DNA of 64,000 nucleotides from Croceibacterium_B sp963783195 (lineage in GTDB: Bacteria > Pseudomonadota > Alphaproteobacteria > Sphingomonadales > Sphingomonadaceae): positions 1,612,001-1,676,000 of the forward strand of contig CAWAMV010000004.1 in the NCBI GenBank assembly GCA_963783195.1. The letters run 5' to 3'. Below are positions 39,886 to 49,320 of this stretch, piece after piece (the stretch's first letter is position 1; each line of letters opens with the position of its first letter). The translations under genes and the position numbers were made by a program. Under the pieces are notes generated by a model. That model saw only the letters and a program-made list of their open reading frames with translations, searched no databases and was not told the origin of the DNA.

Positions 39886-41118
39886 TCAGTCCGCCGCCGC
39901 CGCTTCGCGATCGCGCTCGGCACGGCTTTTCTTCTCGGCAGAGGTCCTCAACTGGCCACAGGCGGCGTCGATGTCACGCCCGCGCGGGGTGCGCACCGGG
40001 GCGCTGATGCCGGCCTCGAACACGATATCGGAAAAGCGCTTCACGCGTTCCGGGGTCGAACACTCGTAGGGTGCGCCGGGCCAGGGGTTGAACGGGATCA
40101 GGTTGACCTTGGCCGGCAGCTTGTACTGCTTGAGGAGGCGGACGAGTTCGCGGGCGTCGTCGTCGCTGTCGTTCTTGTCCTTGAGCATCACGTACTCGAA
40201 GGTGATCCGGCGGGCATTGGACGCGCCGGGATAGGCCGCGCAGGCCGCCAGCAGTTCCTCGATACCGTACTTCTTGTTGAGCGGCACGATCTCGTCGCGC
40301 ACGTCCTTGGTCACGGCGTGCAAGGAAACCGCAAGGTTGGTCCCGATCTCCTCGCCGCAGCGCTCCATCATCGGCACCACGCCGCTGGTCGAAAGCGTGA
40401 TCCGCCGTTTCGACAGCGCAAGGCCTTCGCCGTGCATCACGATCTTGAGCGCGTCGCGCACGTTGTCGAAATTGTAGAGCGGCTCGCCCATTCCCATCAT
40501 CACGATGTTGGTCAGCAGGCGCCCGTCGGCGGTATAGTCCGCTTCGGATTCCTCCTCGGCGACGTCCATCCGCCCCTTGGGCCATTCACCCAGGGCGTCG
40601 CGCGCCAGCATGACCTGGCCGACGATCTCGCCGGGGGTGAGATTGCGCACCAGCTTCATCGTGCCGGTGTGGCAGAAGCGGCAGTTGAGCGTGCAGCCGA
40701 CTTGGCTGGAGACGCACAGCGTGCCGCGGTCGGCATCGGGGATGAAGACCATCTCGAAGTCGTGGCCGTCGGCGGTCCGCAGCAGCCACTTGCGGGTGCC
40801 GTCGGTCGAATGCTGGGCCTCGACCACTTCGGGCCGGCCGATGACGAAGCGTTCGGCCAGCCAGGGCCGCATGGCCTTCGAAATGTCGGTCATCGCGGCG
40901 AAATCGGTCACGCCGCGATGGTAGAGCCAGTGGAATACCTGCTTGGCGCGCAGTTTGGCCTGTTTGGCCTCCAGTCCGGCCTCGCCGAACAGCTCGATCA
41001 AGCGCTTCATTGACAAGCCGATGACGTCCACGCGGCCATCGGCGCGCGGTGTGACGTCGCGCGCGACGGGGACCGGATCGACCGTTCCGGGGATCGACAT
41101 GAGGGCGGTGTCTGCCAT
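39886..41118 (-). CDS. rlmN: Dual-specificity RNA methyltransferase RlmN (radical SAM)
   Basis: 410 residues from ATG 41118; an ATG at 41130 is also possible. It methylates C2 of A2503 in 23S rRNA and A37 of some tRNAs. The radical-SAM cluster motif is CTLNCRFCHTG (CxxxCxxC). Also present are VSSQVGCTLNC context, NIVMMGMGEPLYNFDNV, SKRRITLSTSGVVPMM, and FNPWPGAPYECSTPERV with a conserved Cys near the C-terminus. The gene converges with the PhzF gene. Confidence 0.94.
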   Translation of the reverse strand: MADTALMSIPGTVDPVPVARDVTPRADGRVDVIGLSMKRLIELFGEAGLEAKQAKLRAKQVFHWLYHRGVTDFAAMTDISKAMRPWLAERFVIGRPEVVEAQHSTDGTRKWLLRTADGHDFEMVFIPDADRGTLCVSSQVGCTLNCRFCHTGTMKLVRNLTPGEIVGQVMLARDALGEWPKGRMDVAEEESEADYTADGRLLTNIVMMGMGEPLYNFDNVRDALKIVMHGEGLALSKRRITLSTSGVVPMMERCGEEIGTNLAVSLHAVTKDVRDEIVPLNKKYGIEELLAACAAYPGASNARRITFEYVMLKDKNDSDDDARELVRLLKQYKLPAKVNLIPFNPWPGAPYECSTPERVKRFSDIVFEAGISAPVRTPRGRDIDAACGQLRTSAEKKSRAERDREAAAAD

Positions 41119-41410
41119 GGCGTGGCGCATATAGGGTGGGGCGAGGCAAAGGGCCAGAACTGTCGCCGAACCGAATTCGCGGCGCGGACGAGCCGTTGAA
41201 ATCTCTCGCGCCGGCGCTCGCGAACCCCGTTTCGCGGCAGCCTGTTCCCCCGCTCGTCGCGTGAGAAAAGCGTTTCGTCGAGCAACCTGTTGCAGAAAAG
41301 CATCAATATTTTCGTTGTCTTATGTTCATGAAACCGGACCGCCGGGCGAGCCATTCTCCGGGTCCACGCCGCACGTCGCGGCGCAGGATTGAAGAAGAAT
41401 GGAGTTATAT

Positions 41411-42070
41411 ATGAAAAAGGGTCTCGCACTCATTCTCGCCGCCGGCAGCATTGGCATGGCGGCCCCGGCGATGGCTCAGGACAGCGGCTTCAGCGGTCCC
41501 TGGGTCGCTGGCGTGGCCGGCTATGACATCAACAAGGCCGGCAGCTCGCAGGACGATGGCATCAATACTCCGCAGGACGAAAATGCTGAAGGCCTCGTCT
41601 ATGGCGCCGCGGTCGGATACGACATCGACCTGGGCGGCGCGGTGGTCGGCGCCGAGGCGGAACTGACCGATTCCACGGCGGATTCGACCTACGGCAACCC
41701 GTACACCACCTTCGGCCTCGGCACGGTCGACGCGGGCCGCGATATCTACGTCGGCGCGCGGGCTGGCTTCAAGGTGATGCCCAGCACCCTGCTGTATGCC
41801 AAGGCTGGCTACACCAACGCCCGCTTCAACTACATCGGCACCGACGGGACGACCAACTACGACCAGAACCTCGATACCGATGGCATTCGCGTCGGCGCGG
41901 GCGTCGAACAGAAGTTCGGCTCGAACGCGTTCGGCCGTCTCGAATACCGCTATAGCAACTACAAGAAGGGCGAAATCGACTTCGAGGCGAGCGGCGTCGC
42001 AGACAGCGACCGTTTCAACATCGACACAGACCGCCACCAGGTGGTCGCCAGCGTCGGTATCCGCTTCTGA
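41411..42070 (+). CDS. Outer-membrane beta-barrel porin-like protein
   Basis: 219 residues from ATG 41411, with GGAG 10 bases before it. The signal peptide is MKKGLALILAAGSIGMAAPA then MAQ. The mature part has alternating beta strands (GPWVAGVAGYDINKAG, AAVGYDIDLGGAVVGAEAEL, YVGARAGFKVMPSTLLYAKA, FGRLEYRYSNYKKGEIDFEA) and ends in SVGIRF, the usual C-terminal Phe for barrel insertion. It matches the OmpA/Lom-type 8-stranded barrel group. An inverted repeat follows it. Confidence 0.88.
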   Translation: MKKGLALILAAGSIGMAAPAMAQDSGFSGPWVAGVAGYDINKAGSSQDDGINTPQDENAEGLVYGAAVGYDIDLGGAVVGAEAELTDSTADSTYGNPYTTFGLGTVDAGRDIYVGARAGFKVMPSTLLYAKAGYTNARFNYIGTDGTTNYDQNLDTDGIRVGAGVEQKFGSNAFGRLEYRYSNYKKGEIDFEASGVADSDRFNIDTDRHQVVASVGIRF

Positions 42071-42094
42071 TTGTCGCATAGCAGTCCGAAGCAG

Positions 42095-42122
42095 GCGGGC
42101 CGGGGAGCGATTCCCGGCCCGC
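42095..42122. terminator. Hairpin between porin and convergent gene
   Basis: A perfect 10-base stem (GCGGGCCGGG at 42095-42104 with CCCGGCCCGC at 42113-42122) and an 8-base loop in the 64-base gap between convergent genes. There is no clear T-run; it could serve both transcripts. Confidence 0.6.
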
Positions 42123-42134
42123 TTCGTATCTGCA

Positions 42135-42617
42135 TCAGCGGATCTGCGCGCACCCCACCGATGCCGCATCCATTGCGGTCGCAACGCCGGCGAGCTCGTA
42201 GCGGTCGGTGAAGCGCCTTCCCTTGGCGTCCGTGGCCGAAAGGCTCATGCTGCCGGCCGAGCGCATCGCCGCCACGATTGCCGCGTCCATCCGCTTGTCG
42301 ACCGCCCAGGCGTCGACCCCGCCGCCGGTCAACTCGAACCGTTGACCGCCCAGTGACAACCTGAAGCGCGGGTTCTCGCTGAGTTCGCGCGAAAGCCGGA
42401 AATGCACCTGGCCACGCACGCCTAGTCGCGGCCAGGTGGCGACGTCGGCATACCCTGGGGAGTCGCTGTCGCTCCGGTCCGCCATGGCGATCGCATAGCA
42501 GCGCGCCTGCTGCGGATCGCGGAAAGCCGCCCATTGCTCGAACACGCCGAGATCGTCCTTGGCCGCGACAGGTGTGGGTAGGTAAAGCAGGGCAAGGGCG
42601 AGAAGGGCGCGACGCAT
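42135..42617 (-). CDS. Secreted protein of unknown function
   Basis: 160 residues with a signal peptide (MRRALLALALLYLPTPVAAK). The mature part contains FEQWAAFRDPQQARCYAIAM, VRGQVHFRLSRELSENPRFR, LSLGGQRFELTGGGVDAWAV and a C-terminal Cys, suggesting a single disulfide. It weakly resembles IalB-like invasion-associated proteins, but no firm family is seen. It is alone in its transcription unit. Confidence 0.7.
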   Translation of the reverse strand: MRRALLALALLYLPTPVAAKDDLGVFEQWAAFRDPQQARCYAIAMADRSDSDSPGYADVATWPRLGVRGQVHFRLSRELSENPRFRLSLGGQRFELTGGGVDAWAVDKRMDAAIVAAMRSAGSMSLSATDAKGRRFTDRYELAGVATAMDAASVGCAQIR

Positions 42618-42658
42618 CCGCTAGGGCCTTAGCAGCAGCGCATTTTGGCGCAAATTCA

Positions 42659-42862
42659 TCATCCCTCGAGCAGATCGAGATAAGCGACGACGTCGTTCTC
42701 TGTCGCCAGAAAGAGGCCTTCCTTGACATCGCCGGGCTGGCTGGCAGCGATGATCATGGCTTCGGACATGGGGCCGTAGAAAAGCGTTCGGGCGTCGCCA
42801 CCCTCAGCCTCGCCATCGAGATGATAGAGCCTGACGTTGGCACCAGGATCGGTCGTGCGCAT
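42659..42862 (-). CDS. Small conserved-looking protein downstream of greB
   Basis: 67 residues from ATG 42862, whose A is shared with the TGA stop of the Gre gene (TGATG), so translation is coupled. The sequence (RTTDPGANVRLYHLDGEAEG, FYGPMSEAMIIAASQPGDVK, LFLATENDVVAYLDLLEG) is compact and acidic, without signal or membrane parts. No family is recognised. Coupling suggests it is real despite its size. Confidence 0.65.
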   Translation of the reverse strand: MRTTDPGANVRLYHLDGEAEGGDARTLFYGPMSEAMIIAASQPGDVKEGLFLATENDVVAYLDLLEG

Positions 42863-43350
42863 CAGCCGAGCGATGGGTAGTCGATCGCCACGACCTCCCA
42901 TTCCTTCTCACCTGCGGGGAGGCGCACCGTGCGGCAGTCTCTGACAGCGGCGCCGCGCAGGGCGCGTGCGATGGGGGCGCTCCAGCCGATACGGTCGGCC
43001 GAAGCGTCCTGCTCGTCGTCCCCCACGATGGTCAGCGTGCGTTGCACGTCCTCCTCGTCGGCGATGGTGACGGTGGCCCCGAACCAGACGCGCGCCCGGT
43101 CGGGCTGGAGTGCGGGATCGACGACCTTGGCCGCCTTCATGCGGCGAGTGAGATGCGCCAGTTCCCGGTCGATTTCGCGCATGCGCTTCCGTCCGTAGAG
43201 GTAGTCGCCATTCTCGCTGCGGTCGCCATTGCCAGCGGCCCAGCTGACGATGGCGACGATCTCCGGCCGTTCGGTACCCAGCAGGTGGTCGTAGCGCTGA
43301 CGCAGCGCCGCGAGCCCCATGGGCGTGATCGGATTCGACCGTGGTTCCAT
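42862..43350 (-). CDS. greB: Transcription elongation factor GreB-type
   Basis: 162 residues. The N-terminal coiled coil carries AAGNGDRSENGDYLYGRKRM, where the Asp and Glu are the pair that activates RNA cleavage in paused RNA polymerase; the GDYLYGRKRMREID wording is GreB-like. The C-terminal FKBP-like domain has VWFGATVTIADEEDVQRTLT. It rescues backtracked transcription complexes. Its stop is coupled to a small gene. Confidence 0.88.
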   Translation of the reverse strand: MEPRSNPITPMGLAALRQRYDHLLGTERPEIVAIVSWAAGNGDRSENGDYLYGRKRMREIDRELAHLTRRMKAAKVVDPALQPDRARVWFGATVTIADEEDVQRTLTIVGDDEQDASADRIGWSAPIARALRGAAVRDCRTVRLPAGEKEWEVVAIDYPSLG

Positions 43351-43432
43351 GCCGCCGGATTAGCCTGCGCAACCGCAAACGGCCAAGCGCATCAGGCTTG
43401 TTGTGACCGGTTTAACCGCATGGCCGCAAAAG

Positions 43433-45376
43433 TCAGCGCAACAGGCTCTCGATGGGCCGGGCTTTGCCGTACGGTGCCTTTTCGGGATGCAGCGCCTCGT
43501 AGACCACCGCGTTCTCGAGCACCCGCTGCACGTAATTCTTCGTCTCGTAGAACGGGATCTGCTCGATCCAGTCGATCCAGCTGATCGCACCGGTCCGCGG
43601 ATCGCCGTTCTGCGCAAGCCACTTGTTCACGTTGCCCGGACCCGCGTTGTAGGCCGCAACGGCGAGCGGATAGCTGCCGTTGTACCGTGCGAGCAGGCGC
43701 TCGATGTGATTGCTGCCGAGGCGTACGTTATACCCTGCGTCCTCTACCAGCGAAGCCGACATGTAGGTGACACCGGCCTTCTCCGCTTCCTCTCGCGCCG
43801 TGCCGGGCATGAGCTGCATCAGTCCGCGCGCGCCGGCGTGACTGACCGCATTCTGGGCGAACTGGCTCTCCTGCCGGCTGATCGCGTGGACCAGCGTCCA
43901 GTTGGTGCCCGGCGGGGTAACCAGCGTGGGATAGCCGATGGCGGTGAAGTCGTCGTGCCCATCGGCGCCCGCCGCGTCGGCGAGGATCACGGCGAGGTCG
44001 CGTCGGCCGATCTCCCGGGCAAGGTCGGCCACCAGCAGGTGTTCCGACAGCGTCGTGGCGTGGTTGGCAATCTCGCGGTAGAACTTTACGCCGGTCGACC
44101 ATGGAGCATCGCGTGCGACCTCGGCCACGGCGGCGGTGAGTGGCGCGCTTTCGAACGCGCTGCGTTCCGCCGGCGTCGGTTCGGCCTGGGGCATTGCGTC
44201 GAAGGTCGGTAGCGAGCGGCCGAGCCGCTGGAGCGCAAGCTGACCGTAGAAGCGGTCCGGGTAGGCCGCGGCCATTTCGTAATAGCGCTTGGCCTCGTTC
44301 TGCATGCCGGCGCGTTGCGCTGCGTGTCCGGCCCAGAAGAAGCCCTTCGAACGGGTCGGAGGGGTGCGCGCGGCGGCTCCGTAGCGATAGAACAGCGGCG
44401 CGGCCGCGGCCGGATCGCCCAGTTCCCACAGCGCTTTCGTTCCGCCGAGCCAGACGAGCGAGGTGTAGTCGTCGCGCAGTTTGTAGCCCTTGTCGGCGAT
44501 CACCTCGTCCGGCGCGAAGGCCTCGTCGATACGCGCGGCGATGCGGGTTGCGGCGCTGGCCCCACCCATGCGGGCGACTTGGAGTTGCTCGGCAACCCAG
44601 GCCGTCTGGTCGAGCGGTCGGGTGGCGAGGGGCAGGTGGTTGGACAGCAACTCGACGGCCTCGCGCGCGCGGCCCTCGGTGCGGAGCTCGCGACTGCGAT
44701 TGTAGATGTAACCCGGATCGCTCAGCGCCGCGGCGTTCGCGGTCGCCCCGTCGCCACCCTGGAGGATCGCCAGGCGCGCCTGGAAAACCTCGCGTTTGTC
44801 AGGCGAGACATAGGCGATCTGCCGCGCCGCACCTGCTGCGTCGCGCTGCCAGAGCAGGGCGTTCATTCGCGCATCGTGATCGGCCTGGCTGAACTGGTTG
44901 CCATAAGTGGTCAGGATAGTCGCTTCCGCCGCGTCGCTCATCTCGCCACCGCGCCACGCTTCCAGCGCCACCCTGGCGGCGTCGGCGGGGCGCTGCGCCA
45001 TCAGGGCGAGCGCGTAATGCGCGCGGGCGAAGTTCGACTGCGGCGCATAGCGATCGAAGAAAGCAACCAGGCGGTCGGTCGCGACGAACTGGCTGCGCAG
45101 CCGATCCTCGGCGTAGTCCTGCAGCTTGGCAGCATCGGGGAAGCCCGGGTAGGTCAGGAGGAAGCCGGCATACTGTTCGAACGGCAGTGCCTTGCTGGCT
45201 GTCAGCTGCTCCCACTGGCGGATCGCGGGGGCCATTCTGCCAGGACCTTGCGCGACCAGCTCCGCGCGCGCCTTGTCCCAATCGGCCGCGGTGTAGCTTG
45301 CCTCCTGTGCATAGGCCGTGCTGGCGGTGGACAGGAGGAGGGCGGCAAGGAAAGCAGTACGAAGCATGCTGGACAT
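43433..45376 (-). CDS. slt: Soluble lytic murein transglycosylase (Slt70-like)
   Basis: About 647 residues from ATG 45376; ATG 45367 is equally good. Signal peptide MLRTAFLAALLLSTASTAYA. A long helical U-domain (about residues 30-450) with repeats such as YPGFPDAAKLQDYAEDRLRS precedes the catalytic SLT domain: AISRQESQFAQNAVSHAGAR with the catalytic Glu, GLMQLMPGTAREEAEKAG, and PLAVAAYNAGPGNVNKWL. It cleaves peptidoglycan to anhydro-muropeptides. It is divergent to dapA, with about 90 bases for both promoters. Confidence 0.93.
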   Translation of the reverse strand: MSSMLRTAFLAALLLSTASTAYAQEASYTAADWDKARAELVAQGPGRMAPAIRQWEQLTASKALPFEQYAGFLLTYPGFPDAAKLQDYAEDRLRSQFVATDRLVAFFDRYAPQSNFARAHYALALMAQRPADAARVALEAWRGGEMSDAAEATILTTYGNQFSQADHDARMNALLWQRDAAGAARQIAYVSPDKREVFQARLAILQGGDGATANAAALSDPGYIYNRSRELRTEGRAREAVELLSNHLPLATRPLDQTAWVAEQLQVARMGGASAATRIAARIDEAFAPDEVIADKGYKLRDDYTSLVWLGGTKALWELGDPAAAAPLFYRYGAAARTPPTRSKGFFWAGHAAQRAGMQNEAKRYYEMAAAYPDRFYGQLALQRLGRSLPTFDAMPQAEPTPAERSAFESAPLTAAVAEVARDAPWSTGVKFYREIANHATTLSEHLLVADLAREIGRRDLAVILADAAGADGHDDFTAIGYPTLVTPPGTNWTLVHAISRQESQFAQNAVSHAGARGLMQLMPGTAREEAEKAGVTYMSASLVEDAGYNVRLGSNHIERLLARYNGSYPLAVAAYNAGPGNVNKWLAQNGDPRTGAISWIDWIEQIPFYETKNYVQRVLENAVVYEALHPEKAPYGKARPIESLLR

Positions 45377-45469
45377 AGTGGCAGGCGGATCCTTATCAGG
45401 CCCTGAATATCCCGGCTCGAGGTGCGGAGGGCGCCTCGGCCTTATGAATCCAATGCAGGAGCGGTGCAA

Positions 45470-46357
45470 ATGTTCTCCGGTTCAATTCCCGCCCTGGTGA
45501 CTCCTTTCCGCGACGGGGCGTTCGACGAGGAGGCTTTTCGTCGGTTCGTCGACTGGCAGATCGACAATGGGTCGAGCGCACTGGTGCCCTGCGGCACCAC
45601 CGGCGAAAGCGCTACGCTCGACCGCGAGGAGCACCGCCGGGTGGTCCGCGTCTGTGTCGAACAGGCGGGCGGGCGGGTCCCGGTCATCGCCGGGTGCGGT
45701 TCGAACGACACGCAGGTGGCGCTCGAGCATCTGAAGTTCTGTCAGGACCTCGGCGGGGTCGCAGCGGGTCTCGTCGTCGCGCCGTATTACAACCGACCCA
45801 GTCAGGCGGGGCTGATCGCGCACTTTTCCTACCTGGCCGAGAATTCCCGGCTGCCAATCATGCTCTACAACGTGCCTGGGCGGACGTCGGTAGACATCCT
45901 GCCCGACACTGTCGTCGAACTTGTGCGCCGCCATCCCGAGCAGATCGTCTCGATCAAGGATGCGAGTGGCGACCTGCAGCGGGTGACGCTGCATCGCCGG
46001 GCGCTGGGAGAAGATTTCAACCAGCTTTCGGGCGACGATCCGCTGGCGCTGGCCGGATATGCGCTGGGACAGGTTGGGTGCATTTCAGTTACGGCCAACG
46101 TGGCCCCCAAACAGTGCGCTGAATTCCATGCCGCCGCCGCCGCCGGCGATTTCGCGGCGGCGCGGGCGATGCACGATCGCTTGATGCCGCTGCACAAGGC
46201 GCTGTTCTCCGACGCCAGCCCAAGCCCGACCAAGTACGCGGTGAACAAGCTGCAGCCTTGGTTCAGCCGGGCTGCCCGCCTGCCGATCGTCGAGTGCAGC
46301 GAGGCGGCTGAAAACGCCGTCGATCAAGCGCTCGATAGCGCAGGACTAAGCGCTTGA
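45470..46357 (+). CDS. dapA: 4-hydroxy-tetrahydrodipicolinate synthase
   Basis: 295 residues from ATG 45470, with AGGAG upstream. The class I aldolase condenses pyruvate with aspartate semialdehyde in lysine and diaminopimelate synthesis. Motifs are IPALVTPFRDGAFDEEAF, GTTGESATLDREEHRRVV, PIMLYNVPGRTSVDILPD (Tyr), and QIVSIKDASGDLQRV with the Schiff-base Lys. The intact frame and family length leave little doubt. Confidence 0.96.
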   Translation: MFSGSIPALVTPFRDGAFDEEAFRRFVDWQIDNGSSALVPCGTTGESATLDREEHRRVVRVCVEQAGGRVPVIAGCGSNDTQVALEHLKFCQDLGGVAAGLVVAPYYNRPSQAGLIAHFSYLAENSRLPIMLYNVPGRTSVDILPDTVVELVRRHPEQIVSIKDASGDLQRVTLHRRALGEDFNQLSGDDPLALAGYALGQVGCISVTANVAPKQCAEFHAAAAAGDFAAARAMHDRLMPLHKALFSDASPSPTKYAVNKLQPWFSRAARLPIVECSEAAENAVDQALDSAGLSA

Positions 46358-46361
46358 TTCG

Positions 46362-47543
46362 CTAGTACAGCGGCGAGGGGTGTTCCTCGCCCAGCATCAT
46401 CGCGCCATAGCTAGCCAGCGCCGGGCGGGCGACGATCATGTGCTGGTTGAGGGTCAGCGCGTCGCGGCAAAGGCGCTCCAGAGGGCAGGCTTCGAACACC
46501 GCGTTGGCGCCGATCAGGTCCACGAGCCGGCGGGTAACGTCCGCCGCCATTCGGAAGCAGTTGACGTTGGCGAGCGCCAGACGGCCCTTCGTTTCGACCC
46601 TGGGAATGCCCCATTCCAGCTCGGTCCAGAACTCCGCCGCGGAGGAATAGAGGAAAGCCCGCGCGGCGCCGTAGAGCGTCTCGCATTCGGCGATAGCCTC
46701 GCGCACGTGCTGCAACCTGCCCAACGGCTGCGGCGGTATTCCTCCGCTGCGCGTAGCGATCAGCGCCTGCGCCTCGTCGAGCGCACGGCGGCCGGTGCCC
46801 AGTGGCACCGCGGCCATTGTCGTCACCCAGTTGAAGCCGCTCGAATAGAGCGGGTCCTTGCCTTCGAACAGCGCCGGTCCGATCCGCATGGCCTGGTCCT
46901 CCGGGATAAAGACCTCTTCGGCACGGTAGTGGGTCGAGCCAGAGCCGCGCAGGCCGAGCGTGCGCCAGGTGTCCTCGATCACCAGCTGGTCGGCGCGGCA
47001 GAAGGCGAGTCGCGTGTCGGGCTGACCGTTCTCGTCGGCGACGGGGGCGCCGTCCGCGTGAACCACACTGCCGGTCATCACGACGTCGGCACTGGTGATG
47101 CCGCTGCCGAAGGGAAATCGGCCGCTCAGGACGTACCCGCCGTCCACCCGCGCGAGCGTCCCGCGTCCGGCGGTGAACTGGCCGGCGGTGATCATGTCCG
47201 GGTGAGGCAGGAGGCGAGCCGAGGCGGCAGGTTCCAGCAGTTCGGCCAACAACCCGCTGTCGGTGCCGATCTTGACGCACCAGCCAACCGAGGGATCGGC
47301 TTCGGCCAGTACTTCGATGACCTCCAGGTGTTCCACCAAAGTCATCTGCGGCCCACCCTTCGCCTTGCTGCGACCCATCCGGAAGAACCCCGCATTGCGC
47401 AGTTCGGCGACCAGATCCGCAGGCAGGCGGCGCAGGTCCTCGATCTCCCCCGAACGCTCCCGGAAGACCGGCGAAAGGGTGTGCGCGTTGGCAAGAATCT
47501 GTCCGGCGGTCAGTCCCTGCTGTGCCCCGGCGGCAGTGGCCAT
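46362..47543 (-). CDS. Acyl-CoA dehydrogenase-fold flavoprotein (monooxygenase-like group)
   Basis: 393 residues from ATG 47543; the ORF upstream lacks homology. It has the acyl-CoA dehydrogenase fold: RRLPADLVAELRNAGFFRMG, LEVIEVLAEADPSVGWCVKI, VDGGYVLSGRFPFGSGITSA, EDTWRTLGLRGSGSTHYRAE, and NVNCFRMAADVTRRLVDLIG. The GLRGSGSTHY pattern and the missing catalytic Glu place it nearer flavin-dependent hydroxylases (HsaA/DszC-like) than true dehydrogenases. Its role is unknown. The gene converges on dapA. Confidence 0.82.
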   Translation of the reverse strand: MATAAGAQQGLTAGQILANAHTLSPVFRERSGEIEDLRRLPADLVAELRNAGFFRMGRSKAKGGPQMTLVEHLEVIEVLAEADPSVGWCVKIGTDSGLLAELLEPAASARLLPHPDMITAGQFTAGRGTLARVDGGYVLSGRFPFGSGITSADVVMTGSVVHADGAPVADENGQPDTRLAFCRADQLVIEDTWRTLGLRGSGSTHYRAEEVFIPEDQAMRIGPALFEGKDPLYSSGFNWVTTMAAVPLGTGRRALDEAQALIATRSGGIPPQPLGRLQHVREAIAECETLYGAARAFLYSSAAEFWTELEWGIPRVETKGRLALANVNCFRMAADVTRRLVDLIGANAVFEACPLERLCRDALTLNQHMIVARPALASYGAMMLGEEHPSPLY

Positions 47544-47616
47544 GTCCCTCTCTCCCGTGAGCCGATTCGCCGCCCAGTCTAGGATTTTGCGCGGCCCCCG
47601 CCTACATGGCGCGGCC

Positions 47617-48099
47617 ATGGCCCGTCCCAAGTCCTCCACCTTCGACAAAAAGAAGATCGTCGCCGAGAACCGCCGCGCGCGGTTCGACTATTTCATCGAG
47701 GAGACGTTCGAGGCAGGCATCGCGCTCACCGGGACCGAGGTAAAATCGCTGCGTTTCGGCGAGGGTTCGATCGCGGAAAGCTACGCTGCGGTGCAGGACG
47801 GCGAGGCATGGCTGATCAACGCCAACGTGCCGGAGTTCAGTCACGGCAACCGCTTCAACCACGAGCCGCGCCGCCCGCGCAAGCTGCTGCTGCACACGCG
47901 CGAGATCGAGAAGATGATCGGTGCGGTAGAGCGCAAGGGCATGACGCTGGTGCCGCTGTCGGTGTACTTCAATTCGAAGGGCCGGGCGAAGGTCGAGATC
48001 GCGCTCGCCAAGGGCAAGCAGACGCACGACAAGCGCCAGACGATGAAGGACCGGGACTGGCAGCGCGACAAGGCCCGTCTGATGCGTGATCGCGGATAG
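47617..48099 (+). CDS. smpB: SsrA-binding protein SmpB
   Basis: 160 residues. SmpB binds tmRNA to rescue stalled ribosomes. The OB-fold is visible in KKKIVAENRRARFDYFIEET, FEAGIALTGTEVKSLRFGEG, and GRAKVEIALAKGKQTHDKRQ; the basic tail is typical. The start is an ATG that directly follows the preceding minus-strand gene start; tmRNA itself is not in this window. Confidence 0.96.
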   Translation: MARPKSSTFDKKKIVAENRRARFDYFIEETFEAGIALTGTEVKSLRFGEGSIAESYAAVQDGEAWLINANVPEFSHGNRFNHEPRRPRKLLLHTREIEKMIGAVERKGMTLVPLSVYFNSKGRAKVEIALAKGKQTHDKRQTMKDRDWQRDKARLMRDRG

Positions 48100-48178
48100 A
48101 ACGCCGTTAAGCGCACATTCGTATCGCCCAAGCTACGCTCATCTTCCGTTGCAATCCGAAAGGTGTATTGAGCGCGGC

Positions 48179-48751
48179 ATGCCGAAGAGGGTGAAAAGCT
48201 GGCTGGGGCGCAGGATGCCCTCGATGCCGACGCGCGAGGACATGGCGGGCAACCGCTGGCTCGCGCCGATCGCGCACCGCTTCCTGTCGCCGGAACTGTG
48301 GCGCTTTACCCGCCGCTCCGTGCCGCGCGGGGTGGCGCTGGGGCTGTTCGCCGGTTTCATCGTGCCCGTGGGCCAGATTTTCCTCGCCGCATTTCTCGCC
48401 TTGCCGACGCGGGCGAACGTGCCGCTTTCGGCGCTGGTGACCTTCATCACCAATCCGTTCACGCTGCCCTTCTGGCTTGTCGCCGCGAACAAGGTCGGCA
48501 GCTTCGTTCTGAAGATCGACGCCGCGACGGGCGGAACCGCGCAGGCGGAGATATCGAGTGGCCATTGGCAGGATTTCGGCTGGTTCCTGCAGACGGCGGG
48601 CGTCACCGCGTTCGGCTTCGTGGTCCTCTCGGTCGTCAGTTCGTCGATCGGCTATCTCGTTGCGTCCTGGTTCTGGCGCTGGCGCGTAGGGCGCAAGCGG
48701 ATGCAGCAGCAGCAAAGCCGCCGCCGGCTTTCACTCGATCCCGCGGAATGA
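48179..48751 (+). CDS. DUF2062 membrane protein, copy 1
   Basis: 190 residues with two to three membrane segments. The DUF2062 signature FRSVPRGVALGLFAGFIVPV-like stretch reads RFTRRSVPRGVALGLFAGFI, then ALVTFITNPFTLPFWLVAAN. Members occur beside lipid or polysaccharide genes and may help lipid transport. The stop overlaps the start of the next gene by 4 bases. The two consecutive genes are clear duplicates. Confidence 0.85.
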   Translation: MPKRVKSWLGRRMPSMPTREDMAGNRWLAPIAHRFLSPELWRFTRRSVPRGVALGLFAGFIVPVGQIFLAAFLALPTRANVPLSALVTFITNPFTLPFWLVAANKVGSFVLKIDAATGGTAQAEISSGHWQDFGWFLQTAGVTAFGFVVLSVVSSSIGYLVASWFWRWRVGRKRMQQQQSRRRLSLDPAE

Positions 48752-49320
48752 GCCCGCCCACCAGCACGTCCGGAAACTGGCTGTCGCGCCACATCCCGAC
48801 GCGCGAGCAGATGGAACACAATCGCTGGATGAGGCCTTTTGCAGGCAATGTCCTGCGACCGGAACTGTGGCGCTTTACCCGCCGCTCCGTGCCCCGCGGA
48901 GCGGCGCTCGGGCTCTTCATCGGCGTCATCATCCCCATGGCGCACTTCGTCGTCGCCGCAGTCCTGGCGGTCTTTGTCCGGGCCAACGTTCCCGCAGCTC
49001 TGCTGGCGACCTTCATCGGCAATCCCTTGACGGTGGCTGGCCTGTGGTGGGCCGGCTACAAGATCGGTGAAGCCATGCTGCACGCAGACGCCATGACCCA
49101 GATCGCCCCGGTTGCGACCGCCATGCAGCACACGCAGACCGACCAGCTGCTCCAGCGCCTGACCGGTGCAGGCGAGGATACCGCGCTCGGCCTGTTGCTC
49201 ATTGCGGCGACTTGCGCCTGTGTCGGCTACATCGTCACCGCGTGGGTCTGGCGCTGGTGGGTGGTGCGCAAGCGCCGTGCCCGGCTGGCCGGGTCGCAGG
49301 CGCGCGGAGCCGGCGCATGA
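48748..49320 (+). CDS. DUF2062 membrane protein, copy 2
   Basis: 190 residues. The paralogue of the preceding gene shares LRPELWRFTRRSVPRGAALG and TFIGNPLTVAGLWWAGYKIG. ATG overlaps the previous stop (ATGA), and its own stop overlaps the cckA start the same way, so copy 1, copy 2 and cckA are translated as a coupled set. The tandem duplication has diverged mainly in the central part. Confidence 0.85.
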   Translation: MSPPTSTSGNWLSRHIPTREQMEHNRWMRPFAGNVLRPELWRFTRRSVPRGAALGLFIGVIIPMAHFVVAAVLAVFVRANVPAALLATFIGNPLTVAGLWWAGYKIGEAMLHADAMTQIAPVATAMQHTQTDQLLQRLTGAGEDTALGLLLIAATCACVGYIVTAWVWRWWVVRKRRARLAGSQARGAGA